Below the pieces are notes generated by a model. That model saw only the letters and a list, made by a program, of their open reading frames with translations. It was not told the DNA's origin and did not search any database. From an uncultured Duganella sp. (GTDB lineage: Bacteria; Pseudomonadota; Gammaproteobacteria; Burkholderiales; Burkholderiaceae), in contig CAMLSG010000130.1 of the NCBI GenBank assembly GCA_946482635.1, forward strand, positions 1 to 15,445: 15,445 nt of DNA. Reading direction: 5' to 3'. The first letter of the stretch is position 1; each line of letters opens with the position of its first letter. Below are positions 1 through 7,885 of this stretch, piece by piece. Position numbers and translations under genes: made by a program.

Positions 1-54
1 GAAGTCCGCACCAACCAGGACGTGATCGACGCTTACCTCGGAGTGGCCCACTAA
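1..54 (+). CDS. livG: 3' end of ABC transporter ATP-binding protein (LivG type), partial
   Basis: Only the last 17 codons and the TAA stop are inside the window. They read EVRTNQDVIDAYLGVAH, which fits the usual end of branched-chain amino acid type ATPases (LivG), where a stretch like 'V..N.dVI.AYLG' closes the protein. LivH starts at the very next base after the stop, so the two are certainly in one transcript. The likely LivH ribosome binding site (GGAG, 40-43) is inside this gene. The call rests on the short C-terminal match plus the LivH-LivM-LivF context. Nothing can be said about Walker motifs because they lie outside the window. Confidence 0.8.
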   Translation, partial: EVRTNQDVIDAYLGVAH

Positions 55-957
55 ATGGATATCAATTTCTTTGCCGAAGTGCTGATCGGCGGCCTGCTGT
101 CGGGCGTGATGTATGCCCTGGTAGCCATCGGCTTCGTGCTGATCTACAAAGCCTCTGGCGTGTTCAATTTCGCCCAGGGAGCGATGGTGTTCTTCGCCGC
201 GCTGACCTGCGTCGGCTTCATGGACAAATTCGGTTTTTCGCTGTGGCTGGCGATTCCCGCCACGATCGTTGCCATGGTCATCCTCGGCCTGGCGATCGAG
301 CGCGTGGTGCTGCGGCCGCTGGTCAACCAGCCGGAGATAGCGCTGTTCATGGCCACCATCGGCCTGGCCTTCTTCATCGAAGGACTGGCCCAGCTCATCT
401 GGGGCTCGCAGGTGCATAAGCTGGACATTCCAATTGAGGACGTGCCGAGCGAGTTCCTGATGGAGAAGTTCAATATCATCGTTTCCAAGTTCGACCTGAC
501 CGCAGCCGCAATTTGCGGCGTGATGGTGGCTGTGCTGGCCGTCATGTTTGCCAAGACAAAGGTCGGGCGCGCGCTGCGCGCCGTGGCCGACGACCACCAG
601 GCCGCGCAGGCGGTCGGTATTCCGCTGCAACGTATCTGGGGCATCCTGTGGGCAGTTGCCGGCATGGTCGCCCTGGTGGCTGGCCTGCTGTGGGGCGCGC
701 GCAACGGCGTGCAGTTCGCGCTGACCTTCATCGCACTTAAAGCGCTGCCTGTGCTGATCCTGGGCGGCTTCACCTCGGTGCCGGGCGCCATCGTCGGCGG
801 CCTGATTATCGGCGCATCTGAAAAGCTGGCCGAAGTCTATATCGGCCCGCACGTCGGCGGCGGCATCGAAGGCTGGTTCCCTTATGTGTTGGCGCTGATG
901 TTCCTGCTGGTGCGGCCGGAAGGGCTGTTCGGCGAAAAAATCATCCGGAGGATTTGA
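55..957 (+). CDS. livH: ABC transporter inner-membrane permease, LivH family
   Basis: A 300-residue, very hydrophobic protein with about eight predicted membrane segments. It has the LivH family hallmarks: an N-terminal 'GLLSGVMYALVAIGFVLIYKASG' type region (residues about 13-35) followed by FNFAQG, and a central cytoplasmic loop GRALRAVADD (about 176-185) that is expected to contact the ATPases. The length matches the family. It would form half of the heterodimeric channel with LivM and work with the LivG/LivF ATPases and the periplasmic binding protein downstream. The start ATG directly follows the livG stop, with GGAG 11 bases upstream. The substrate cannot be read from the permease alone. 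The neighbouring PaaK-like ligase argues for an organic acid rather than a branched-chain amino acid (inference). Confidence 0.93.
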   Translation: MDINFFAEVLIGGLLSGVMYALVAIGFVLIYKASGVFNFAQGAMVFFAALTCVGFMDKFGFSLWLAIPATIVAMVILGLAIERVVLRPLVNQPEIALFMATIGLAFFIEGLAQLIWGSQVHKLDIPIEDVPSEFLMEKFNIIVSKFDLTAAAICGVMVAVLAVMFAKTKVGRALRAVADDHQAAQAVGIPLQRIWGILWAVAGMVALVAGLLWGARNGVQFALTFIALKALPVLILGGFTSVPGAIVGGLIIGASEKLAEVYIGPHVGGGIEGWFPYVLALMFLLVRPEGLFGEKIIRRI

Positions 958-960
958 GCG

Positions 961-2019
961 ATGTTCTACCGCGAAGCAGGACAATTCAAGACCAGCTACG
1001 AGGCGGACGGCCAGATCCTGCCGATCCGCCAGGACCGCATTGCGCTGTTCGCCACGCTGGCTGTGGCGCTGCTGGTGCTTCCTTTCGTTGCATCGCCTTA
1101 CATGCTGAAGGCAATCTTCACGCCCTTCCTGATCTTTGCCCTGGCGGCCTTGGGACTGAACATCCTGACCGGCTATGCAGGCCAGCTGTCGCTAGGCACT
1201 GCGGCCTTCATGGCGGTAGGGGCGTTTGCAGCATACAATTTCATGCTGCGCATTCCCGGCATACCGCTGCTGCTGGCCTTCGTCCTGGGTGGCCTGTGCG
1301 CCGCCATGGTCGGCATCGCCTTCGGCCTGCCGTCGCTGCGCATCCGCGGTTTCTACCTGGCCGCTTCCACGCTGGCAACGCAGTTCTTCGTGGTGTGGTG
1401 CCTGACCAAGATCGGCTGGCTCACCAACTACAGCTCGTCCGGGGTGATCACGGCACAGAGCATGGAAATCCTCGGCTACCGCTTCGATTCCGCAGCGCGT
1501 GTTTATGTGCTGGTGCTTGGCGTGGTGGCGGTGATGGCCCTGCTGGCCAAGAACATGATCCGCTCCAATGTCGGCCGCTCCTGGATGGCAGTGCGCGACA
1601 TGGACATGGCGGCGGAAGTGATCGGCATCCGCCTGATGCGCACCAAGCTGCTGGCGTTCGCGGTCAGCTCGTTCTACTGCGGCGTGGCCGGCGCGCTGTA
1701 CGCCTATGCCTACCTCGGCACCGTGGAGCCGGAAGCCTACAACCTGGACCTGTCCTTCCGCATCCTGTTCATGATCATCATCGGCGGCGTCGGCTCCGTG
1801 CTCGGCTCATTCCTCGGAGCCGCCTTCATCGTGCTGCTTCCAGTGGTGCTGAACATCGTGGCGCACGGCCTGGCGCTGCCAACCACCGTGGCATCGAACC
1901 TGGAGCTGATGGTGTTCGGCGCCCTGATCATTTTCTTCCTGATCGTGGAACCCCACGGTCTGGCGCGTTTGTGGCAAATCGGTAAAGAGAAACTCCGCCT
2001 GTGGCCTTTCCCGCACTGA
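961..2019 (+). CDS. livM: ABC transporter inner-membrane permease, LivM family
   Basis: A 352-residue permease with a polar N-terminal segment of about 27 residues, then about nine to ten membrane helices. Family features are LNILTGYAGQLSLGTAAFMAVGA in the first third (quoted in part: GYAGQLSLG), the loop GRSWMAVRDMDMAAEVIGI after the middle (about 205-223) that should dock on the ATPases, and IIIGGVGSVLGSFLGAAF near the C-terminus. The start at 961 lies 3 bases after the livH stop and has AGGA (949-952) in good position. An overlapping frame from 954 codes for arginine- and cysteine-rich nonsense and is not used. The protein pairs with LivH to form the translocation pore. The extended polar N-terminus occurs in the LivM subgroup found beside PaaK-like ligases (recalled, not checked). 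Confidence 0.93.
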   Translation: MFYREAGQFKTSYEADGQILPIRQDRIALFATLAVALLVLPFVASPYMLKAIFTPFLIFALAALGLNILTGYAGQLSLGTAAFMAVGAFAAYNFMLRIPGIPLLLAFVLGGLCAAMVGIAFGLPSLRIRGFYLAASTLATQFFVVWCLTKIGWLTNYSSSGVITAQSMEILGYRFDSAARVYVLVLGVVAVMALLAKNMIRSNVGRSWMAVRDMDMAAEVIGIRLMRTKLLAFAVSSFYCGVAGALYAYAYLGTVEPEAYNLDLSFRILFMIIIGGVGSVLGSFLGAAFIVLLPVVLNIVAHGLALPTTVASNLELMVFGALIIFFLIVEPHGLARLWQIGKEKLRLWPFPH

Positions 2020-2047
2020 GCGGCAACTATAAAACTGGAGACAACAC

Positions 2048-3352
2048 ATGAAATCGTTCGTACTTGGCATTGCCGTAGCAAGCAGCATCGTCGCCAGCAG
2101 CGCATGGGCGCAAGCAGCCGAGCAATTCGTCGCCCTGCCCTCCTACCGCGTCGGTCCTTATGCGGCGGGCGGCTCCGGCTTTTATGGCGGCATCATTGAC
2201 TATTTCAACCTGGTCAATGCCAACGGCGGCGTCAATGGCGTGAAAATCAGCTGGGAAGAATGCGAGACCGAATACAACCCTTCTCGCGGCGTGGAATGCT
2301 ATGAACGCCTGAAAACCAAGAACGGCGGTGCCACCGTTGTCGAGCCGCTGTCCACCGGCATTGCCTACGGCATCCTGGACCGCATCCCGCAGGACAAGAT
2401 CCCGATGACGACCCTGGGCTATGGCCGCTCCGATGCAGCCAACGGCAAGGTCTTCCCCTATGTCTTCCCGCTGATCTCCAACTACTGGAGCCAGGCCGCC
2501 GCAATGGTGAAGTACCTGGGCGACAAGAGCGGCGGCATGGACAAGCTGAAAGGCAAGAAGATTGTCCACCTGTACCACGATTCCGCCTTCGGCAAGGAAC
2601 CGCTGCCGGTACTGGAAGCGATGTCCTCGCAATACGGCTTTGAACTGATCAAGATTCCTGTCGCCCCACCTGGCAGCGAACAGCAATCGCAATGGCTGCA
2701 GATCCGCCAGGCCAAGCCTGATTACGTCATCCTGTGGGGTTGGGGCGTGATGAACTCCGTCGCCATCAAGACCGCGCAGCGCAACGGCTTCCCGCGCGAA
2801 AAGATGCTGGGCGTGTGGTGGGCCGGTTCCGAGGAAGATACCGTGCCGTCGGGCGACGCGGCCAAGGGCTACACCTCCATGACCTTCAACACTCCAGGCA
2901 ACTACCCGCTGCTGGATGAACTGCGCAAGAAGGTCTATGCCGGCGGCAAAGGCAACCTGGCCGACCAGAGCCGCATCGGTTCCGTCTACCACATGCGCGG
3001 CCTCACCGCAGGCGTGATGTATGTGGAAGCGATGCGCGCAGCGCAGGACAAATTCGGCAAGGGCAAAGCGGTCACCGGCGAACAACTGCGCTGGGGCTTC
3101 GAAAACCTGAACATCGACGAAACTCGCCAGAAGGCGTTGGGCGTCTTCAATATGTTCCCGACTGTGAAGACTTCCTGCGATGACCACGAAGGCTCGGGTG
3201 CTGTGAAGGTCCAGCAATGGGACGGCAAAGCCTGGAAGGCTGTCACGCCGAACTGGGTGGTGGGCGACAAAGTCCTGCTGCGCAAGCTGGTGGATGAATC
3301 GTCCGGCAAGTACGCCGCCGAAAAGAAAATTACGCCTGCCTGCATGAAGTGA
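2048..3352 (+). CDS. Periplasmic substrate-binding protein of the Liv-type ABC transporter
   Basis: A 434-residue protein with a clean Sec signal peptide. A short basic start is followed by a hydrophobic stretch and a likely cut after AWA-Q near residues 20-22, so the mature protein is periplasmic. It belongs to the LivK/Leu-Ile-Val binding protein superfamily (periplasmic-binding-like family 6). Evidence is the early GGxxxDYFNLVNANGGVNG region (about 47-64), Cys72 and Cys84 spaced as a likely disulfide, and the mid-protein KIVHLYHDSAFGKEPLP region starting lobe 2. It captures the substrate and delivers it to LivH/LivM. It sits 28 bp after livM with GGAG at 2037-2040 as ribosome binding site, and livF follows after 7 bp. 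At 434 residues it is longer than E. coli LivK (about 370), as is usual for the group associated with acid or aromatic uptake. The ligand is unknown. Confidence 0.92.
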   Translation: MKSFVLGIAVASSIVASSAWAQAAEQFVALPSYRVGPYAAGGSGFYGGIIDYFNLVNANGGVNGVKISWEECETEYNPSRGVECYERLKTKNGGATVVEPLSTGIAYGILDRIPQDKIPMTTLGYGRSDAANGKVFPYVFPLISNYWSQAAAMVKYLGDKSGGMDKLKGKKIVHLYHDSAFGKEPLPVLEAMSSQYGFELIKIPVAPPGSEQQSQWLQIRQAKPDYVILWGWGVMNSVAIKTAQRNGFPREKMLGVWWAGSEEDTVPSGDAAKGYTSMTFNTPGNYPLLDELRKKVYAGGKGNLADQSRIGSVYHMRGLTAGVMYVEAMRAAQDKFGKGKAVTGEQLRWGFENLNIDETRQKALGVFNMFPTVKTSCDDHEGSGAVKVQQWDGKAWKAVTPNWVVGDKVLLRKLVDESSGKYAAEKKITPACMK

Positions 3353-3359
3353 GAGGCTT

Positions 3360-4160
3360 ATGAGCTACCTGTCGGTAAATAACATCGAGGTCATTTACGA
3401 CCACGTGATCCTGGTGCTAAAAGGCGTGTCGCTGCAGGTCCCACAGGGCAAGATCGTTGCCCTGCTGGGCGCCAACGGCGCCGGCAAGTCCACCACGCTG
3501 AAGACCATCTCGACCCTGCTGCGCGGCGAGCGCGGCGACGTGACCAAGGGCGAGGTGCAATTCAAGGGTGAACGCATCGACCAGCTCACGCCCAATGAGC
3601 TGGTCAAGCGCGGGCTGTCGCAAGTGATGGAAGGCCGTCATTGCTTTGGCCACCTGACCATCGAGGAAAATTTGCTGACAGGCGCTTATACGCGCAGTGC
3701 ATCGCGCGGCGAAATGAAGGAATCGCTGGAAAAGGTCTACCACTACTTCCCCCGCCTGCGCGAACGCCGCAACAGCCAGGCCGGCTACACCTCCGGCGGC
3801 GAGCAGCAGATGTGCGCCATCGGGCGCGCGCTGATGGCCAAGCCTTCCATGATTTTGCTGGACGAGCCTTCGATGGGCATCGCACCACAGATCGTGGAAG
3901 AGATCTTCGGCATCGTCAAAGACTTGAACGCCAAGGAGAACGTGTCCTTCCTGCTGGCGGAGCAGAACACCAATGTGGCGCTGCGCTACGCGGACTTTGG
4001 CTACATCCTGGAAAACGGCCGGGTGGTGATGGAGGGCGAGGCGTCCGAGCTCGCCAACAATGAAGACGTCAAGGAGTTCTACCTCGGCATGTCCGGCGCC
4101 GGCCGCAAGAGCTTCCGCGACATGAAATTCTACCGCCGGCGCAAACGCTGGTTGGCTTAA
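3360..4160 (+). CDS. livF: ABC transporter ATP-binding protein, LivF family
   Basis: A 266-residue ATPase with the complete set of ABC motifs. Walker A is GANGAGKST (37-45), the Q-loop is near Q88, the signature is YTSGGEQQ (143-150, with T where LivF usually has L), and Walker B is MILLDEP (164-170). The switch position reads AEQN (200-203), with Gln in place of the usual His. This is normal for LivF proteins, whose partner LivG carries the His. It should form an asymmetric dimer with LivG on the cytoplasmic face of LivH/LivM. A basic tail, FRDMKFYRRRKRWLA, extends beyond the E. coli LivF end and seems typical of this subgroup. The start is 7 bp after the binding-protein stop, with GAGAGG just upstream. 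Confidence 0.93.
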   Translation: MSYLSVNNIEVIYDHVILVLKGVSLQVPQGKIVALLGANGAGKSTTLKTISTLLRGERGDVTKGEVQFKGERIDQLTPNELVKRGLSQVMEGRHCFGHLTIEENLLTGAYTRSASRGEMKESLEKVYHYFPRLRERRNSQAGYTSGGEQQMCAIGRALMAKPSMILLDEPSMGIAPQIVEEIFGIVKDLNAKENVSFLLAEQNTNVALRYADFGYILENGRVVMEGEASELANNEDVKEFYLGMSGAGRKSFRDMKFYRRRKRWLA

Positions 4161-4162
4161 CC

Positions 4163-4516
4163 ATGAACTTGAACAAAGCAAAAGAGTTCTGCCGCACCCT
4201 GCCTGGCGCCACCGAAGACATCAAATGGGAATGCAACCTGGTGTTCTCGGTGGGCGAAAAGATGTTTGCTGCAATGGATGCAAAAGACAAAGCGAAAGCA
4301 ATCAGCTTCAAAGTGGATGACGACCGCTTCCTGGAACTGACGGACCGCGAAGGCATCATTCCTGCACCATACCTGGCGCGCGCCAAATGGGTGATGGTGC
4401 AGGACCTGTCCAAGCTACCGGACGCGGAAGCGAAAGCGCTGCTCAAGCGCTCTCACGAGCTGGTGTTCGCAAAACTGACCAAGAAACTGCAACGCGAGAT
4501 TGAAGGAGCGGCATGA
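4163..4516 (+). CDS. MmcQ/YjbR family protein (small, CyaY-like fold)
   Basis: A 117-residue soluble protein. It shows the usual family pattern: an N-terminal 'FCRTLPGATEDIKWE' helix-loop (residues 9-23), then NLVFSVGEKMFAAM (25-38), SFKVDDDRFLELTDREGIIPAPYLARAKWV in the middle (quoted in part: ISFKVDDDRFLEL), and a helical tail that would form the double-wing DNA-binding-like surface seen in MmcQ/YjbR structures. No catalytic residues are evident, and the molecular function of the family is not established. It starts 2 bp after livF without a clear Shine-Dalgarno sequence, which suggests translational coupling. Its stop overlaps the start of the ligase gene (ATGA). Its place inside a transport-ligase operon may be incidental or point to a local regulatory role. 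I cannot tell which. Confidence 0.85.
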   Translation: MNLNKAKEFCRTLPGATEDIKWECNLVFSVGEKMFAAMDAKDKAKAISFKVDDDRFLELTDREGIIPAPYLARAKWVMVQDLSKLPDAEAKALLKRSHELVFAKLTKKLQREIEGAA

Positions 4517-5772
4517 TGGCCGAAACCCTGGACAGCCTCGAGACGCGCCCGCACGCCGAGCGCGAACGCGAATTGATGGAGCGCCTGCCGCTGCTGGTAG
4601 CGCAAGCGCAGTCGGCGCCTGGCTGGGCGCGCATTTTGTCCGGCATCGATGCTTCTCGCATCAACAGCCGCGAGGCGCTGGCGCAGCTGCCGGTCACGCG
4701 CAAGTCCGACCTGAAAGCACTGCAGTCAAAGGAACGCCCCTTCGGTGGCCTGAACAGCACTCCAGCCGACAAGCTGGGGCGCATCTTCATGTCCCCCGGC
4801 CCGATCTTCGATCCAGAGGGCCGCTCCATGGACTGGTGGCGCTTCTCGCGCCCTATGTACGCCACCGGCGTGCGTCCCGGCTGCCTGGTGCAGAACTGCT
4901 TCTCCTACCATTTCACCCCTGCTGCCTTCATGGTCGAAGGCGGCGCGGCCCGCATTGGCTGCACGGTGATTCCGGCCGGCGCCGGCCAGACGGAGCTGCA
5001 GGTGCAAGCGATGGCGGAACTGCGTCCGGACACCTATATCGGCACGCCATCCTTCCTGAAAATCATCATCGAGAAAGCCGCCGAAATGGGCGCTGACATC
5101 AGCAGCGTCAAGCGCGCCATGATGGGCGCGGAAGCGCTGCCGGAATCGCTGCGCCAGTGGTTCGCCGAACATGGCGTGCCGGAAGTGCTCTCGACTTACG
5201 CATCCGCCGATATCGGCAGCATCGCCTATGAAACGCGTAGCGACGGCAAGCTCAACCCCGGCATGGTGCTGGATGAAGACGTGCTGCTGGAGATCGTGCG
5301 GCCAGGCTCGGGAGAGCCTGTAGCGCCAGGTGAAGTAGGCGAAGTGGTCGTGACCCTGTTCAATCCCGACTATCCACTGATCCGCTTTGCCACCGGCGAC
5401 CTGTCGGCGGTGCTGACGGATGCCGCGCCATCGGCCTGCGGCCGCACCAACACCCGCATCAAGGGCTGGCTGGGCCGCGCCGACCAGACCACCAAGGTAC
5501 GGGCCATGTTCGTCCACCCATCGCAGGTGCACGAAATCGCACGCCGCCACCCCGGCATGGGCAAGGCGCGCCTGGTCGTCTCCGGCAAGATCGCCGACGA
5601 AATCATGACGCTGCATTGCGAAACCGACGATCCGGCGCTGCAAGCGCAGGCCGCCGACATCATCGCCACCATCCGCGACATCACCAAACTGCGCGGCGAA
5701 GTACGCTTTGCGCCGCGTGGCAGCCTGCCAAATGACGGCAAGATCATCGACGATGTACGCGATTACAGTTGA
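4513..5772 (+). CDS. PaaK-like adenylate-forming CoA ligase (phenylacetate-CoA ligase family)
   Basis: A 419-residue soluble protein of the ANL adenylating superfamily, close in length to PaaK (about 430-440). By family it would turn a carboxylic acid, ATP and CoA into an acyl-CoA, AMP and PPi. Recognisable parts are the A5-like YASADIGSIAYE (229-240), RFATGDLSAV containing the TGD core (291-300), GWLGRADQTTKVRAMFVHP (318-336) as the hinge and C-domain entry, and NDGKIIDD (407-414) with a candidate catalytic Lys410. The usual P-loop (SSGTTGKP-like) is replaced by RIFMSPGPIFDPEGR (90-104), so ATP binding must differ or be weak. The start ATG overlaps the preceding stop. AAGGAG (4503-4508) lies 4 nt before it and 7 nt before a second ATG at 4516, which may be the true start. 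The neighbourhood suggests it activates what the ABC transporter imports. The substrate is unknown. Confidence 0.85.
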   Translation: MMAETLDSLETRPHAERERELMERLPLLVAQAQSAPGWARILSGIDASRINSREALAQLPVTRKSDLKALQSKERPFGGLNSTPADKLGRIFMSPGPIFDPEGRSMDWWRFSRPMYATGVRPGCLVQNCFSYHFTPAAFMVEGGAARIGCTVIPAGAGQTELQVQAMAELRPDTYIGTPSFLKIIIEKAAEMGADISSVKRAMMGAEALPESLRQWFAEHGVPEVLSTYASADIGSIAYETRSDGKLNPGMVLDEDVLLEIVRPGSGEPVAPGEVGEVVVTLFNPDYPLIRFATGDLSAVLTDAAPSACGRTNTRIKGWLGRADQTTKVRAMFVHPSQVHEIARRHPGMGKARLVVSGKIADEIMTLHCETDDPALQAQAADIIATIRDITKLRGEVRFAPRGSLPNDGKIIDDVRDYS

Positions 5773-5830
5773 GATGCCGCAGCGTGTGGCGTAAATCCAA
5801 CTGTTCCTAGGGCAGGCGGCGGAATGGCGG

Positions 5831-5836
5831 GATAAT
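5831..5836 (+). promoter_or_regulatory. Candidate -10 element upstream of hpt
   Basis: GATAAT matches the sigma-70 -10 consensus at five of six positions and lies 31 bases before the hpt ATG. It is the only AT-rich hexamer of this kind in the 95-bp gap after the ligase gene. No convincing -35 hexamer lies 16-18 bp upstream; the closest, TTCCTA (5804-5809), is spaced 21 bp away. I also see no hairpin terminator for the upstream operon in this gap, so read-through from the ligase gene is possible. Confidence 0.3.
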
Positions 5837-5867
5837 TGAGCCATTCTTGACCTGCCTCAGAAACATC

Positions 5868-6449
5868 ATGCAAGACTTTCACCACAACCGCGCACGCGCC
5901 CTGCTCCAGAACGCAGAAGAGCTCTTCGACAAGGAAACGGTACAGGCAGCAGTCAGCCGCATGGCCGACTCGCTGAACGACCGTTTCGGTGATCCGTCCA
6001 AACAGGAATTTCCCCTGGTGCTGGGGGTGATGGGTGGCGCCGTGGTCTTCACCGGCAACATCCTGCCGCAACTGACCTTCCCGCTCGAATTCGACTACAT
6101 CCACGTCAGCCGTTACGGCGACGAAGACCAGGGCGGCAAGGTGGTGTGGAAAGTTGTTCCGCGCCCGACCGTTTCCGGCCGCACGGTGATCGTGCTGGAT
6201 GACATCCTCGATGAAGGCGAGACCCTGGCGCACGTCAAGGAACGCCTGCTGGAAATGGGCGCCAAGGAAGTCATCATCACCGTCTTCTGCGACAAGGATA
6301 TCGGCAAGACCAAGCCGGTGAAGGCCGACCTGGTCGGCATCACGATCCCGAACCGCTTCGTGGTCGGCTTTGGCATGGACGCTTACGGCTACTGGCGCAA
6401 CCTGCCGGGCCTGTGGGCGATCAATCCGGCAGACTTGAGCAAGGGCTGA
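5868..6449 (+). CDS. hpt: Hypoxanthine-guanine phosphoribosyltransferase (purine salvage)
   Basis: A 193-residue type I phosphoribosyltransferase that would convert hypoxanthine or guanine plus PRPP to IMP or GMP in the cytoplasm. The PRPP-binding signature is VIVLDDILDEGETL (107-120). The pyrophosphate loop is near VMGGAVVF (54-61). The purine-contact hood reads VVGFGMDAYGYWRNLPGLW (165-183), including the aromatic residue and the 'RNLP' end typical of HPRTs. I chose ATG 5868 because the protein aligns from MQDFHHNRARALL. A TTG at 5847 would add seven residues without family support. There is no clear Shine-Dalgarno sequence before 5868. It appears to be a stand-alone gene between two operons, and its stop is 2 bp from the stop of the convergent histidine kinase gene. 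Confidence 0.9.
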   Translation: MQDFHHNRARALLQNAEELFDKETVQAAVSRMADSLNDRFGDPSKQEFPLVLGVMGGAVVFTGNILPQLTFPLEFDYIHVSRYGDEDQGGKVVWKVVPRPTVSGRTVIVLDDILDEGETLAHVKERLLEMGAKEVIITVFCDKDIGKTKPVKADLVGITIPNRFVVGFGMDAYGYWRNLPGLWAINPADLSKG

Positions 6450-6451
6450 AC

Positions 6452-7885
6452 TCAGGCCGGCAACCGGATCACGGCGTTCAAGCCGCCTTCCGGATGATTG
6501 GCCAGCACCAGCTGGCCTCCGTGGCTATCCACAATCCCCTTGGCGATGCCCAGGCCGAGTCCCATGCCCGTGTCATTTCGATCACGGCCGTGGGACAGGC
6601 GCACATAGGGCTCAAGCAAGCTTGGTATGGCTTCTTCCGGCACACCGGGGCCGTGGTCACGCACCGCTATTTCAGTCCATCCTTCCACTGAATGCACGCT
6701 GACTTGCGCGCGTTCGCCGTAGAACAAGGCGTTGTCCAGCAGGTTGCCGATCGCCCGCTTAAGGGCCAGCGGTTTGCCGCGCACGGCAATGCCGCTATCC
6801 TCGTATGCCACGTTGTGGCCAGCCAGTTGCGCGCTGCGAACCAGGCGGCGGATGAGCGGGTCCAGCTTTACCTCGGTCGGGTTCTCATGGATATCGCTGT
6901 CCTTCACGCATTGCAGCGCGCCCTTCACCATCATGTCCAGTTCATCCAGGTCTTCCTCGAATTCGCCACGCAATGCGTCATCATCGAGCAGCTCGGCGCG
7001 CAGCTTCAAGCGCGTGATCGGCGTGCGCAGGTCGTGCGAGATGGAGATGAACAGGCGCTCGCGGTCCTTGATGTACTTGGCGATGCGTTCGCGCATGGCG
7101 CCGAACGCGCGCGCCGTGTTCACGAATTCGCGGCTACCGGAATCCGGCAAGCCCGGCGCGTGTTCATCCTTGCCGAAAGCCTCGGCCGCGTCGGATAGAG
7201 CGGCTAGAGGGCGCGTAATTGAGCGCACTACCAGGAAAGACAGCAGCAACAGCACAGCCAGCGAAACGCCCTGCACCACCAGCTTGTCCGGAGACAGCGG
7301 GTCATTGCTGTTCAGGAAGTAGGGATTTGGCATCAGGGTCGCGAGGTATAGCCAGTTGCCCGGTTCGAGCTCGGTCTGGATCACCAGGATAGGCGCAGGG
7401 TCGGGCTTAAGCAGCAGGATGTGGCGTACCCATGCTTCCGGCAGCTCGCCGACGCGTACGCCATCCGGCGAAACTGCCAGTTGATCAGGCCAGGCGAAAT
7501 CCAGCCGGAGCCGATTGTCCCCGGCCAGGTCCTTGCGCAAGGTGGTCTCGAGGGTGCCGAGCGCAGTCTGGGCCAGTGCATTCGGCGTAATCTGCTGCAC
7601 TGCCACCTCGTCGCGATTGAGCGCGACGTAGAAGCGCGTGCCGCCCATTTCGCGAAACTGCTGGATCAACAGGCTGCGGTAACTTGGCGGCAAGCTGCGG
7701 AAGAAGCGGATCGAGCTGGCGGCGCCCTGCCCCAGGTACTGCGCGGCCGATTTCACGTCCACCTCGGTCTTGTCGCGGAGCTGGAGAGTCCACAGCACGC
7801 TCACCGCCACCTGCGTCAGGAGCAAGCCCGCCACCATCACCAGCGACAGGCGCGCCAGCAACGACTGCGGCCAAAGCTTAAGCAT
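6452..7885 (-). CDS. Sensor histidine kinase (inner membrane, GtrS-like)
   Basis: A 477-residue kinase. Transmembrane helix 1 is about 11-32, followed by a periplasmic sensor region of about 165 residues (34-200) and transmembrane helix 2 (about 202-222). HAMP is about 222-275. The phospho-acceptor is His284 in ISISHDLRTP. The N-box is NLLDN (381-385), the G1 box is RDHGPGVP (409-416) and the G2 box is GMGLGLGIAKG (440-450). All catalytic features are intact. It is the last gene of the minus-strand operon. Its ATG overlaps the response-regulator stop by 8 bp and lacks a strong ribosome binding site, so it is probably translated by coupling. The periplasmic domain may sense sugar-loaded SBP1 or a sugar acid directly, as reported for GtrS of Pseudomonas. 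The GtrS likeness is inferred from context and partner, not from an alignment. Confidence 0.92.
   Translation of the reverse strand: MLKLWPQSLLARLSLVMVAGLLLTQVAVSVLWTLQLRDKTEVDVKSAAQYLGQGAASSIRFFRSLPPSYRSLLIQQFREMGGTRFYVALNRDEVAVQQITPNALAQTALGTLETTLRKDLAGDNRLRLDFAWPDQLAVSPDGVRVGELPEAWVRHILLLKPDPAPILVIQTELEPGNWLYLATLMPNPYFLNSNDPLSPDKLVVQGVSLAVLLLLSFLVVRSITRPLAALSDAAEAFGKDEHAPGLPDSGSREFVNTARAFGAMRERIAKYIKDRERLFISISHDLRTPITRLKLRAELLDDDALRGEFEEDLDELDMMVKGALQCVKDSDIHENPTEVKLDPLIRRLVRSAQLAGHNVAYEDSGIAVRGKPLALKRAIGNLLDNALFYGERAQVSVHSVEGWTEIAVRDHGPGVPEEAIPSLLEPYVRLSHGRDRNDTGMGLGLGIAKGIVDSHGGQLVLANHPEGGLNAVIRLPA

Noticed and set aside
954..1985. A 343-codon frame overlapping livM in another frame
   Set aside because: It reads as an Arg/Pro/Cys/His-rich protein without membrane helices. 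The livM frame has clear permease features and a better start.
2027..3217. A 396-codon open frame antisense to the Liv-type binding protein
   Set aside because: Same in-register effect of GC-rich codon choice. The sense strand has a signal peptide, a ribosome binding site and family motifs.
3957..3968. Gln instead of the switch His in LivF (AEQN)
   Set aside because: This is the usual state in LivF proteins, which pair with a His-bearing LivG, so it is not a sign of inactivity.
5847..5867. TTG start that would extend hpt by seven residues
   Set aside because: No ribosome binding site and no family support. ATG 5868 begins where HPRT similarity plausibly begins.
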